Shown here one piece after another: positions 1-5,594 of a stretch of 9,311 nucleotides of DNA; the stretch's first letter is position 1, and each line of letters starts with the position of its first letter. Both the position numbers and the translations under genes were made by a program. The notes under the pieces were generated by a model. That model was not told the DNA's origin. It did not search any database and saw only the letters and a program-made list of their open reading frames with translations. Origin of the DNA: Prevotellaceae bacterium (GTDB lineage Bacteria; Bacteroidota; Bacteroidia; Bacteroidales; Bacteroidaceae); contig JAJPYP010000238.1 of assembly GCA_021204885.1 (NCBI GenBank), forward strand, positions 1 to 9,311. The letters are read 5' to 3'.

Positions 1-111
1 GACTTGCGAGGCCCATTCGGTTTTGATGTTATCGCCCACCGGCTTCCACTGTGCCTGAACGGAGGCTGCAAGCAACGTCAGGCAAGACGATATAAGAATC
101 ATTTTTCTCAT
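1..111 (-). CDS. N-terminal fragment of a secreted protein, probably glycoside hydrolase family 2
   Basis: Only the first 37 codons are in the window; the gene runs off the left edge. The start is ATG at 111-109, with a second in-frame ATG at codon 4. Residues 1-20 form a signal peptide: a short basic start (MRK), a hydrophobic core (about residues 4-17) and a signal peptidase I site at VQA before Q21. The Cys at residue 10 is not in a lipobox, so export to the periplasm is more likely than lipidation. The mature start QWKPVGDNIKTEWASQV resembles from memory the beginning of Bacteroides GH2 enzymes (beta-galactosidase/beta-glucuronidase type), where such a segment precedes the sugar-binding domain. 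No catalytic region is visible, so the family call is tentative; that this is a real secreted protein start is much surer. A -7 box lies just upstream. Confidence 0.6.
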   Translation of the reverse strand, partial: MRKMILISSCLTLLAASVQAQWKPVGDNIKTEWASQV

Positions 112-141
112 TATGTATAACTGTTTGTTTTTACTTGAGGC

Positions 142-149
142 CAAAGGTA
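142..149 (-). promoter_or_regulatory. Bacteroidetes -7 box for the truncated secreted protein
   Basis: On the minus strand the octamer reads TACCTTTG, a full match to the Bacteroidetes -7 consensus TAnnTTTG. It lies 30 nt before the ATG at 111, which would give a leader of roughly 20-25 nt. No TTG is seen at the usual 19-21 nt upstream, so the -33 element is weak or absent. The box lies in the 107-nt gap after rnhB, so this gene can be transcribed separately from rnhB. Confidence 0.5.
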
Positions 150-218
150 AGCCGATTGTGCCGGATAAAGGTTACGTTTCATTCCTTTCTACTTGTGTCC
201 AAGTGATGGGCTTCTCTT

Positions 219-830
219 TTATTGGAAATCGAGCGAAAGCTGCGTGTCGGGTTCAGCCAGCAGGTTGAAGGTGAGACGGTGGTAAGGCGTGGAGCCGTAT
301 CGGGCTATAGCCAAACGGTGTTCTTTGGTGGGGTATCCCTTGTTGCGGTCCCAACCGTAAAGGGGATATACCCGATGCAACTCGTTCATGTAATCGTCAC
401 GGTAAGTCTTGGCCAATATGGAGGCCGCCGCGATAGAGAGATATTTGCCGTCTCCTTTCACCACCGTGTGGTAGGGGATGTCGCTATAGGGCTTGAAGCG
501 GTTGCCGTCGACAAGCAGGTGCTCTGGACGTAGCTTCAACCCGGCAATCGCCCGGTGCATGGCAAGGATGGAGGCGTTCAAGATGTTCATCTTGTCTATC
601 TCCTGCGGCGATACGATGCCCACCGCCCAAGCCAACGCCTCGCGCTCAATCACCTCGCGCAACCGGTACCGCTGCTTGGCCGTGAGTTGCTTGGAGTCGT
701 TCAACGCCTCGTTGCGGAACTCCTTGGGCAGCACCACGGCCGCCGCATAGACGGCACCCGCCAAGCATCCCCGGCCCGCCTCGTCGCACCCGGCTTCCAC
801 CAACCGCTTGTTCATATAAGGTAATAGCAT
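219..830 (-). CDS. rnhB: Ribonuclease HII
   Basis: A 203-residue cytoplasmic endonuclease that cuts the RNA strand of RNA/DNA hybrids and starts removal of single ribonucleotides misincorporated in DNA. The sequence shows the RNase HII signature near the N-terminus (CDEAGRG, residues 15-21), giving the first two acidic catalytic residues D16 and E17 and the G-R-G backbone-binding motif (19-21). NDSKQLT follows at 44-50, the third acidic residue is D108 in LLVDGNR, and the fourth is probably D127 in KGDGK. The conserved Tyr166 in [10 protein letters not shown] corresponds to the residue that senses the RNA-DNA junction in characterised RNase HII enzymes. Length is normal. The ATG at 830-828 gives an MLLPY start as I recall from other Bacteroides homologues; an in-frame ATG lies at codon 6. 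It starts 49 nt after the Bro-N gene on the same strand with no -7 box of its own between them, so the two may be cotranscribed. Confidence 0.95.
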   Translation of the reverse strand: MLLPYMNKRLVEAGCDEAGRGCLAGAVYAAAVVLPKEFRNEALNDSKQLTAKQRYRLREVIEREALAWAVGIVSPQEIDKMNILNASILAMHRAIAGLKLRPEHLLVDGNRFKPYSDIPYHTVVKGDGKYLSIAAASILAKTYRDDYMNELHRVYPLYGWDRNKGYPTKEHRLAIARYGSTPYHRLTFNLLAEPDTQLSLDFQ

Positions 831-854
831 AACTGGAGTCTATTGTTTCATCGG

Positions 855-871
855 TTCGCTTCCCATGCGAA
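855..871 (-). repeat. Short inverted repeat between the Bro-N gene and rnhB
   Basis: TTCGC at 855-859 and GCGAA at 867-871 form 5-bp arms with a 7-nt loop, in the 49-nt gap between the two minus-strand genes. There is no T-run after it on the minus strand, so it is a weak terminator candidate at best. It could be a processing or attenuating hairpin in a shared transcript, or chance. Confidence 0.3.
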
Positions 872-879
872 TGCAATGC

Positions 880-1725
880 TTATGGGATGAGTTCGGCCTG
901 GGTATCTTTATTATCCAAAAGGTAATCGTTTGCCTTTACCGGAGATACTATTGAACGGCCGAGTTGCTTTTCAAGCTGGTCACGTGCCACCTTGGCTACG
1001 CTTCCGCCCTTTTTAGCGACTTTGGCGCTTTGATTGAATCCTTGCGGATTTTCTTGTTTGGATAGTTCGGTTGTGGAAGCTTCGGCCAACGAATTGAGAA
1101 GCAATTCCACATTCGTCATGTTATCGCGCAAGTTCTCTTTCTTGAGGCCTTTGTATTGCTTGTACTGTTTGGTGGTTTTACCGCTCCACGCTTGTGTGAT
1201 TATGTCGGTGAGCGAGGCGTATTGCATACCGTCAATTCCACTACGCTTCCATTCATCTGTAAGCTCTTTCCTTATTTCCATACTCTTCAAGCGCTGGTTG
1301 ATCCAGTTCTCTGAATAACCCAACCGTCTGTAATCAAGCATGGCCTGCTTTATGGATAGTTCAGGGTCTTGCATTTGGTCTAATCGCTCGCTTGCCACTT
1401 GTGCCATCCACATCTTGAAAGGTTCGGCTTTGGAGGAGGGGATGGATTGGATGATACGCAATAGTTGCTCTACGTCAGCTACATCCGTCAAACGCATCTT
1501 CCCGTCATGTGCACGCATTTTCAAACCGTGACAAATTGTCACGGTTTCATTTCCTTCTTCTTTTAACCGTTGTTTCAGCTTACGCCAATAAGCGGTGGGG
1601 TCTTTGCTGCCCGTCAACACCTCCACTACATCCACTATCGAGAAATACCACTTCTCCCCCTCATCATCCCATAGGGTGCGGACTTTCTTCTCTTCAAAGA
1701 GTTTCAATGCTTCTTTCCTTGTCAT
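880..1725 (-). CDS. Bro-N domain protein with DinD-like C-terminal half
   Basis: 281 residues. Residues about 15-115 form a Bro-N domain, the predicted DNA-binding module of baculovirus BRO and phage antirepressor proteins (VRTLWDDEGEKWYFSIVDVV at 15-34; KMRLTDVAD at 76-84; KAEPFKMWMAQV at 99-110). The second half is helical: DYRRLGYSENWINQR at 131-145, then GLKKENLRDNMTNVELLLN at 193-211, then a basic stretch AKKGGSVAKVARDQLEKQLG at 237-256. From 193 on it resembles from memory the C-terminal part of E. coli DinD, a DNA-damage-induced protein reported to modulate RecA. I chose the ATG at 1725 because a consensus promoter lies just upstream of it; the in-frame ATG at 1794 is upstream of that promoter and adds residues unlike the family. 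The gene stands alone with no other phage gene near it. Its G+C is low (25 of 60 bases in 1261-1320 against 40 of 60 in 2041-2100 of obg), which suggests acquisition. Actual function is unknown. Confidence 0.85.
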   Translation of the reverse strand: MTRKEALKLFEEKKVRTLWDDEGEKWYFSIVDVVEVLTGSKDPTAYWRKLKQRLKEEGNETVTICHGLKMRAHDGKMRLTDVADVEQLLRIIQSIPSSKAEPFKMWMAQVASERLDQMQDPELSIKQAMLDYRRLGYSENWINQRLKSMEIRKELTDEWKRSGIDGMQYASLTDIITQAWSGKTTKQYKQYKGLKKENLRDNMTNVELLLNSLAEASTTELSKQENPQGFNQSAKVAKKGGSVAKVARDQLEKQLGRSIVSPVKANDYLLDNKDTQAELIP

Positions 1726-1748
1726 GTGCCGAAATCGTTTATAGTATG

Positions 1749-1778
1749 CAAATATACGGATTATTCCGTCATCTGCAA
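1749..1778 (-). promoter_or_regulatory. Consensus Bacteroidetes promoter for the Bro-N gene
   Basis: On the minus strand, TTG (1778-1776) is followed by a 19-nt spacer (1775-1757) and then TATATTTG (1756-1749). This fits the Bacteroidetes sigma pattern TTG-N19-21-TAnnTTTG exactly. The ATG at 1725 lies 23 nt after the -7 box, giving a leader of about 15-18 nt. This promoter excludes the upstream in-frame ATG at 1794 as the usual start. Confidence 0.75.
1756..1769. promoter_or_regulatory. Palindrome in the Bro-N promoter spacer, candidate operator
   Basis: The plus strand reads ACGGATTATTCCGT: 5-bp arms ACGGA/TCCGT around a 4-nt A+T centre. It lies between the -33 and -7 elements and overlaps the first base of the -7 box, so a dimeric repressor bound here would block the polymerase. 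The binding protein is unknown: autorepression by the Bro-N product or an SOS-type LexA site are both possible. The arms are short, so chance is not excluded. Confidence 0.4.
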
Positions 1779-1826
1779 CCAAGCGGGTGGACACGCTGCA
1801 TTAAATAGGGAAAACAGGGCTTAAAA

Positions 1827-1843
1827 TTTCGGCTTGCCCGAAA
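1827..1843 (+). promoter_or_regulatory. Inverted repeat upstream of the obg -7 box
   Basis: TTTCGG (1827-1832) and CCGAAA (1838-1843) are exact 6-bp complementary arms around CTTGC. The repeat ends 7 nt before the -7 box of obg and covers the place where a -33 element would sit. It could be an operator for obg. A terminator role is less likely because no gene on either strand ends here. Confidence 0.35.
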
Positions 1844-1850
1844 GATTGCG

Positions 1851-1858
1851 TACTTTTG
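1851..1858 (+). promoter_or_regulatory. Bacteroidetes -7 box for obg
   Basis: TACTTTTG matches TAnnTTTG and lies 58 nt before the obg ATG. The nearest clear TTG (1834-1836) is only 14 nt upstream, too close for a normal -33 element, so only the -7 half is well supported. The predicted leader is about 50 nt and carries a direct repeat. Confidence 0.5.
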
Positions 1859-1875
1859 CCCCGTCAATGAAGAGT

Positions 1876-1903
1876 GAGGTCATTATCAATATATAGAGGT
1901 CAT
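1876..1903 (+). repeat. 8-bp direct repeat in the obg leader
   Basis: GAGGTCAT occurs at 1876-1883 and again at 1896-1903, start to start 20 nt, between the predicted transcription start and the obg ATG at 1917. It may be a protein or RNA binding site acting on obg expression, or chance. Confidence 0.3.
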
Positions 1904-1916
1904 AAACGAGACACGC

Positions 1917-3104
1917 ATGGCTGAATCGAATTTTGTAGACTACGTGAAGATATACTGCCGTTCGGGCAAGGGAGGAAGAGGCTCGGCCCACTTGCACCGT
2001 GCCAAATACATTCCCAACGGCGGACCCGACGGCGGCGACGGCGGACGTGGCGGGCACGTGATACTGCGCGGCAACCGCAACTACTGGACGCTGCTGCACT
2101 TGCGTTACGAGCGCCACATACTGGCCGGTCATGGCGAGGCTGGCTCCAAGAACCGTAGCTTCGGCAAAGACGGGGCCGACAAGATAGTGGACGTTCCCTG
2201 TGGCACGGTGGTGTACAATGCCGAGACGGGCGAGTTTTTATGCGACGTGACCGAGCACGGACAGCAAGTCATCTTGCTCAAAGGAGGACGCGGCGGATTG
2301 GGCAACTGGCACTTCAAGAGCCCCACCCTGCAAGCCCCGCGCTTCGCACAACCGGGCGAGCCCATGCAGGAGATGACGGTCATATTGGAGTTGAAGCTCT
2401 TGGCGGACGTGGGCCTTGTGGGCTTTCCCAATGCAGGCAAGTCGACGTTGCTCTCTACCGTCTCCTCGGCCAAGCCGAAGATTGCCAACTATCCTTTCAC
2501 CACATTGGAACCCAGCTTGGGTATCGTTCCTTACCATGACGGGAAGTCGTTCGTCATGGCCGACATACCCGGTATCATCGAAGGTGCCAGCGAAGGCAGG
2601 GGACTGGGCTTGCGCTTCCTGCGACACATTGAGCGCAACTCCCTGCTTCTCTTTTTAGTGCCGGTAGACAGCGACGACATACGCCACGAATATGAAGTGT
2701 TGCTGAACGAACTGAAGACCTTCAACCCCGAGATGCTGGACAAGCAACGGGTGCTGGCGGTGACCAAATGCGACATGATAGACGAGGAACTGATGGCCGA
2801 AATAGAGCCTACCCTGCCCACCACCCTGCCCCATGTATTCATCTCCTCCATCACGGGCTTGGGCATTGCCGAGCTGAAAGACATACTATGGCAGGAACTC
2901 AACAGCCAAAGCAACAAGATAGAGGGCATCATACCGCCCATCGTCCACCGCCCCAAACAGATGGACCGCTTGCAAGTGGAGCTGGTAGACCAAGGGGAAG
3001 CCGAAGTTATCGGCAAGGGCGACGCTTCTCCAGAAGAAGAGGTCGAGGAGTTGGAAGACTTCGAATACGAAGAAGATGGGGACGACGAGCCCCAAGACCG
3101 CTGA
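1917..3104 (+). CDS. obg: Obg/CgtA family ribosome-associated GTPase
   Basis: A 395-residue essential-type GTPase that binds the large ribosomal subunit and takes part in 50S maturation and the stress response. The N-terminal Obg fold (about 1-158) is glycine-rich, as expected ([17 protein letters not shown]). The G domain follows: G1/P-loop GFPNAGKS at 169-176, the switch I region NYPFTTLEP after it, G3 DIPG at 216-219, G4 TKCD at 283-286 (the usual form is NKxD or TKxD) and G5 around SSIT at 310-313. The tail (about 350-395) is strongly acidic ([19 protein letters not shown]), and there is no OCT domain. Length and start are normal for Bacteroidales. In many Bacteroidales, as I recall, obg follows hpt and adk; here the upstream neighbour is the divergent Bro-N gene, so obg depends on its own promoter. 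The B3/B4 gene starts 89 nt downstream and is probably cotranscribed. Confidence 0.96.
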   Translation: MAESNFVDYVKIYCRSGKGGRGSAHLHRAKYIPNGGPDGGDGGRGGHVILRGNRNYWTLLHLRYERHILAGHGEAGSKNRSFGKDGADKIVDVPCGTVVYNAETGEFLCDVTEHGQQVILLKGGRGGLGNWHFKSPTLQAPRFAQPGEPMQEMTVILELKLLADVGLVGFPNAGKSTLLSTVSSAKPKIANYPFTTLEPSLGIVPYHDGKSFVMADIPGIIEGASEGRGLGLRFLRHIERNSLLLFLVPVDSDDIRHEYEVLLNELKTFNPEMLDKQRVLAVTKCDMIDEELMAEIEPTLPTTLPHVFISSITGLGIAELKDILWQELNSQSNKIEGIIPPIVHRPKQMDRLQVELVDQGEAEVIGKGDASPEEEVEELEDFEYEEDGDDEPQDR

Positions 3105-3193
3105 ACAGACACGCGGAGGCATCTGCACAGTACCTCTGCATAATACATCTGTTTAACGCTTCTACACAATACATTCATACAACACATCAGCAC

Positions 3194-3874
3194 ATGAATA
3201 CCAATAACCTCAATATTACCATCTCGGCCGCCCTTCACGAAGCCTGCCCCCGGTTCAAAGGCGTGGCCGTCATAGCCACCGTCACCAACACGCCCTTCTC
3301 TGAACCGTTGTGGCAAGAGATTGACGCCTTCAGCCAAACGCTCCTTGCCACCACCACAATGGACAGCATCAAACAGCAACCCGCCATCGCCGCCACCCGC
3401 GAAGCCTACCGCCGTTGTGGCAAGGACCCCAGCCGTTACCGCCCGTCGGCCGAAGCCCTGTGCCGCCGCCTGCTGCGCCACCTGCCGCTCTATCGCATAG
3501 ACACGCTGGTCGACCTCATCAACCTTGTCTCCCTGAGCACCGGCTACTCCATCGGCGGCTTCGATGCCGATAAAATCGTAAGCGATTCTCTATGCTTGGG
3601 CATCGGCCGTCCCGACGAGCCCTTTGAAGGCATCGGTCGCGGCCCGCTCAACATCGACGGCCTGCCCGTCTACCGCGATGCCCAAGGCGGCATCGGTACT
3701 CCCACCAGCGACCACGAACGCACCAAACTCACTCTCGACACCACCTGCCTGCTTGCCCTCATCAATGGCTACGACGGCAACACGGAAGCCCTCAACGTTG
3801 CCGCCGGCATGATGCAAGAGCTGCTGCGCAAGTATGCCGCGTCAGATGGCGGACGGCTGCTGTTTTATGAATAA
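3194..3874 (+). CDS. Stand-alone B3/B4 (PheRS beta-like tRNA-editing) domain protein
   Basis: A 226-residue protein made almost entirely of a B3/B4 domain, the module that in the beta subunit of phenylalanyl-tRNA synthetase hydrolyses mischarged Tyr-tRNA(Phe). Visible family features are GKDPSRYRPSAEAL at 76-89, the helix with LYRIDTLVDLINLVSL just after, the glycine turn YSIGGFD at 118-124, and GIGRPDEPFEGIGRG further on. There is no signal peptide or membrane segment, so it is cytoplasmic. Free-standing B3/B4 proteins are widespread and mostly uncharacterised; trans-editing of aminoacyl-tRNA or binding of another amino-acid-like ligand is an inference. The start is ATG at 3194. The frame stays open to an ATG at 2768, but that stretch lies inside obg and is low-complexity Arg/Pro-rich sequence. 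No -7 box is seen in the 89-nt gap, so transcription from the obg promoter is likely. Confidence 0.87.
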   Translation: MNTNNLNITISAALHEACPRFKGVAVIATVTNTPFSEPLWQEIDAFSQTLLATTTMDSIKQQPAIAATREAYRRCGKDPSRYRPSAEALCRRLLRHLPLYRIDTLVDLINLVSLSTGYSIGGFDADKIVSDSLCLGIGRPDEPFEGIGRGPLNIDGLPVYRDAQGGIGTPTSDHERTKLTLDTTCLLALINGYDGNTEALNVAAGMMQELLRKYAASDGGRLLFYE

Positions 3875-3987
3875 GTGCCCCACACCTTAAAACAGCAAAG
3901 TATCTCATCGACAACGGAGGCAAGATCATCGGTAAAATAGAAACGGAAGAAGAATTGGCCGCTGAATTGAAAGAGATATTCCAATAA
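3871..3987 (+). pseudogene. 3' remnant of a thioredoxin-fold (TlpA/AhpC-like) gene
   Basis: The frame between a TGA at 3868-3870 and the double stop TAATAA at 3985-3990 is open for 38 codons but has no ATG. Its last part reads AKYLIDNGGKIIGKI followed by the helix EEELAAELKEIFQ. This is the shape of the end of thioredoxin-fold thiol proteins: a beta strand with [LI]ID, a turn, GKI in the last strand, then a closing helix. The intact neighbour at 4026-5168 ends in the same way (PTKVIVDPEGKI, then a helix ending in LDSLFK). I take this as the decayed or deleted remains of a related gene: about the last 33 residues survive and the CxxC part is missing. The B3/B4 gene ends (3874) just inside its upstream limit, which fits a deletion joining the two. 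It probably makes no protein. Chance coding-like sequence is the alternative. Confidence 0.6.
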
Positions 3988-3993
3988 TAACCG

Positions 3994-4001
3994 TATCTTT
4001 G
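3994..4001 (+). promoter_or_regulatory. Bacteroidetes -7 box for the TlpA-like lipoprotein gene
   Basis: TATCTTTG matches TAnnTTTG and ends 24 nt before the ATG at 4026, giving a leader of about 17-20 nt. A TTG lies at 3967-3969, but the 24-nt spacer is longer than the usual 19-21. The box sits just after the stop codons of the thioredoxin remnant, so the intact gene can be transcribed independently of obg. Confidence 0.55.
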
Positions 4002-4025
4002 GCGCATCATTAAACACACCAAAGA

Positions 4026-5168
4026 ATGAAAAAGAACGTTTATCTGGCAGCCCTGATGGCAGGCGCGGCCTTGACCGCCTGTAACGGGCAAGCCTCCAAG
4101 TACCAAATCAGCGGGCATTTGGACGGCGTGGAATCAGACACGCTGATAGTGTTCGTACAAGCCCAAAACCTTACGCGCACCGAGCGCGTCGACACCATCG
4201 CCATGAAGGGCGGCGACTTCGCCTTCAACGTCGCCGACGAGGGCGTGCGTCCCATCTATATACTGGCCAAGCCCGTAAGGGGCGCGGAAGACGAGGCCAA
4301 CGGCTCCAACATCCCCGTGCTTGCCATTGCAGGAGAACAGTGCGTGATAAACGGCACGCTCGACGACTACACCCTCTCGGGCTCGCCCTTCTTCGAGGAG
4401 TATGAAGTCTACCGCCAAAGCGACATGTTGCCCATGCAGCAGCAGTTGAACGACCTGCAAGCCCAGCGCAAGGCACGGTTGGAGGCCGGTGAAGACGAGG
4501 AGACCGTGAACGCCGACTTCATGGACAAGGCCAACGCGCTGGTAGACCAATGGAGTGAAAGCGGCATGAACTACATCAAGGAACACCCCGACAGCGACGT
4601 GTCGGCCTACATCGCCGCCACTTTGGGCGACCGCTTCGAAGAGGCCATGGCCCTGCTTACCGACCGTGCCAAGCAGGGCATCATCGCCCCCTATATCCAA
4701 GCCATCGACAACATGATGGAAGCCCAGAAAGTGCGTCAACAGGCCGCCGAGCAGATACAGCCGGGCAACGAAGCCCCCGACTTCACGCTCACGGATTTGG
4801 GCGGTAACCCCTTGACGTTATCATCCTTGCGCGGCAAGTACTTGGTGCTCGACTTCTGGGGAAGCTGGTGCGTGTGGTGCATCAAAGGCATCCCCGACAT
4901 GAAGGAGTACTACGAAAAGTACAAGGACAAGATGGAGATACTGAGCATCGCCTGCCGCGACAGCGAAGAGCAATGGAAAGCCGCCGTGGAGAAGTACGAG
5001 TTGCCTTGGCTGCACGTCATCAATGCCGACGACAACGACGTGAGCGCCCTTTACGCCATACAAGGCTATCCCACCAAGGTCATAGTCGACCCCGAAGGCA
5101 AGATAGCCCACGTGGTGGTGGGCGAAGACCCCGCATTCTACCAGTACTTGGACAGTCTCTTCAAATAG
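4026..5168 (+). CDS. TlpA-like thioredoxin lipoprotein with N-terminal DUF4369-type domain
   Basis: A 380-residue envelope protein, probably a thiol-disulfide oxidoreductase. The N-terminus is a lipoprotein signal: basic MKKN, hydrophobic core and lipobox LTAC with lipidated Cys19. Residues about 27-130 look like the beta-rich DUF4369 domain common in Bacteroidetes (ISGHLDGVESDTLIVFVQAQ). A charged helical linker follows to about 240. The thioredoxin-like domain (246-380) opens with PGNEAPDFTLTDLGGNPLTL, carries the redox motif WCVWC (Cys282 and Cys285) in FWGSWCVWCIKG, and has the cis-proline at 349 (GYPT). A Trp before the second Cys is unlike CGPC or CPPC; I recall similar CxWC motifs in Bacteroides homologues. 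Partners are unknown; the genus-wide role is thought to be reduction or maturation of exported proteins. It has its own -7 box upstream and a long hairpin 19 nt after its stop. Confidence 0.9.
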   Translation: MKKNVYLAALMAGAALTACNGQASKYQISGHLDGVESDTLIVFVQAQNLTRTERVDTIAMKGGDFAFNVADEGVRPIYILAKPVRGAEDEANGSNIPVLAIAGEQCVINGTLDDYTLSGSPFFEEYEVYRQSDMLPMQQQLNDLQAQRKARLEAGEDEETVNADFMDKANALVDQWSESGMNYIKEHPDSDVSAYIAATLGDRFEEAMALLTDRAKQGIIAPYIQAIDNMMEAQKVRQQAAEQIQPGNEAPDFTLTDLGGNPLTLSSLRGKYLVLDFWGSWCVWCIKGIPDMKEYYEKYKDKMEILSIACRDSEEQWKAAVEKYELPWLHVINADDNDVSALYAIQGYPTKVIVDPEGKIAHVVVGEDPAFYQYLDSLFK

Positions 5169-5187
5169 ACAATCAGCTCTTTTATAT

Positions 5188-5239
5188 ACGAAAGATTACC
5201 TACGCGGCGAGAAAATGCCCCGTGTAGGTAATCTTTCGT
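5188..5239 (+). terminator. 20-bp stem-loop after the TlpA-like gene
   Basis: Bases 5188-5207 pair with 5220-5239 along all 20 positions (19 Watson-Crick pairs and one G-U at 5204/5223), with a 12-nt loop at 5208-5219. It starts 19 nt after the stop codon of the TlpA-like gene. It is followed by GCGAAAACGGGG, not a U-run, so as an intrinsic terminator it is of the U-poor long-stem kind. An mRNA 3'-end stabiliser or a small mobile repeat are alternatives. Confidence 0.65.
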
Positions 5240-5536
5240 GCGAAAACGGGGATACATAAAAAACACATATAGGAACGTAAACCTTGGGAAGGACGGCTTT
5301 CCTGTTGGGCAATCGGGTTATTCTATGCGCAAAAAGAAAGCTATTACAAATAATAGAGAGCATTTTTACATTATTTATAGGGAAAGCGTTCTCAATTTGA
5401 TTATGATTTGCACGCAATGCCTTGCATATAGTACAAGAATGAAAGTGAAAGCGCCGTTATATCGCGCGATTGGAAGTATATAAGAAATAAATACAAAATA
5501 GCGCCCTCAGTCGCGCCATTATTAAACAGAACGTGG
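5240..5536. other. A+T-rich non-coding stretch before dapF
   Basis: About 300 nt with no gene I can support. The open frames here (for example GTG at 5238 to 5483 on the plus strand) have no recognisable domain and no promoter in front. It holds a perfect 10-bp palindrome ATCGCGCGAT at 5461-5470, an imperfect dyad GCAA-TGCC-TTGC at 5414-5425, and GCGCC three times (5451, 5501, 5513). No tRNA cloverleaf or known riboswitch core was recognised. It could be a regulatory region for dapF or contain a small RNA. Confidence 0.5.
5461..5470. promoter_or_regulatory. Perfect 10-bp palindrome upstream of dapF
   Basis: ATCGCGCGAT is fully self-complementary and is a G+C-rich island in A+T-rich DNA. It lies 67 nt upstream of the dapF -7 box, a position suited to an activator or upstream operator. 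No binding protein is known from the sequence. Confidence 0.3.
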
Positions 5537-5544
5537 TATCTTTG
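5537..5544 (+). promoter_or_regulatory. Bacteroidetes -7 box for dapF
   Basis: TATCTTTG matches TAnnTTTG and is the same octamer as before the TlpA-like gene. It ends 50 nt before the dapF ATG at 5595. No TTG is found 19-21 nt upstream. It is the only -7 box I find ahead of dapF, dapL and glnN, so it may serve all three. Confidence 0.55.
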
Positions 5545-5594
5545 CACCGAAATAAAGACAAAAGGATATAAATAGCTTGACAACAAACAACAAA

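Noticed and set aside
1726..1794. Upstream ATG start (1794) for the Bro-N gene
   Set aside because: The consensus promoter at 1749-1778 lies inside this extension, so the transcript would begin after that ATG. The added residues do not fit the family.
2768..3193. In-frame upstream extension of the B3/B4 gene into obg
   Set aside because: The extension would overlap obg by over 300 nt, is Arg/Pro/His-rich with no domain, and the ATG at 3194 gives a normal-length B3/B4 protein.
3105..3193. Loosely repeated TAATACATCTG/CAATACATTC-like words between obg and the B3/B4 gene
   Set aside because: The copies differ at several positions and have no regular period; not a supportable repeat.
2531..3481. 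A 316-codon minus-strand frame across obg and the B3/B4 gene
   Set aside because: It spans two real plus-strand genes and its Ser-rich middle mirrors the acidic tail of Obg; a shadow.
5238..5483. Possible 81-residue protein starting at GTG 5238
   Set aside because: It starts inside the hairpin's right arm, has no -7 box in front, no recognisable domain, and A+T-rich intergenic codon content.
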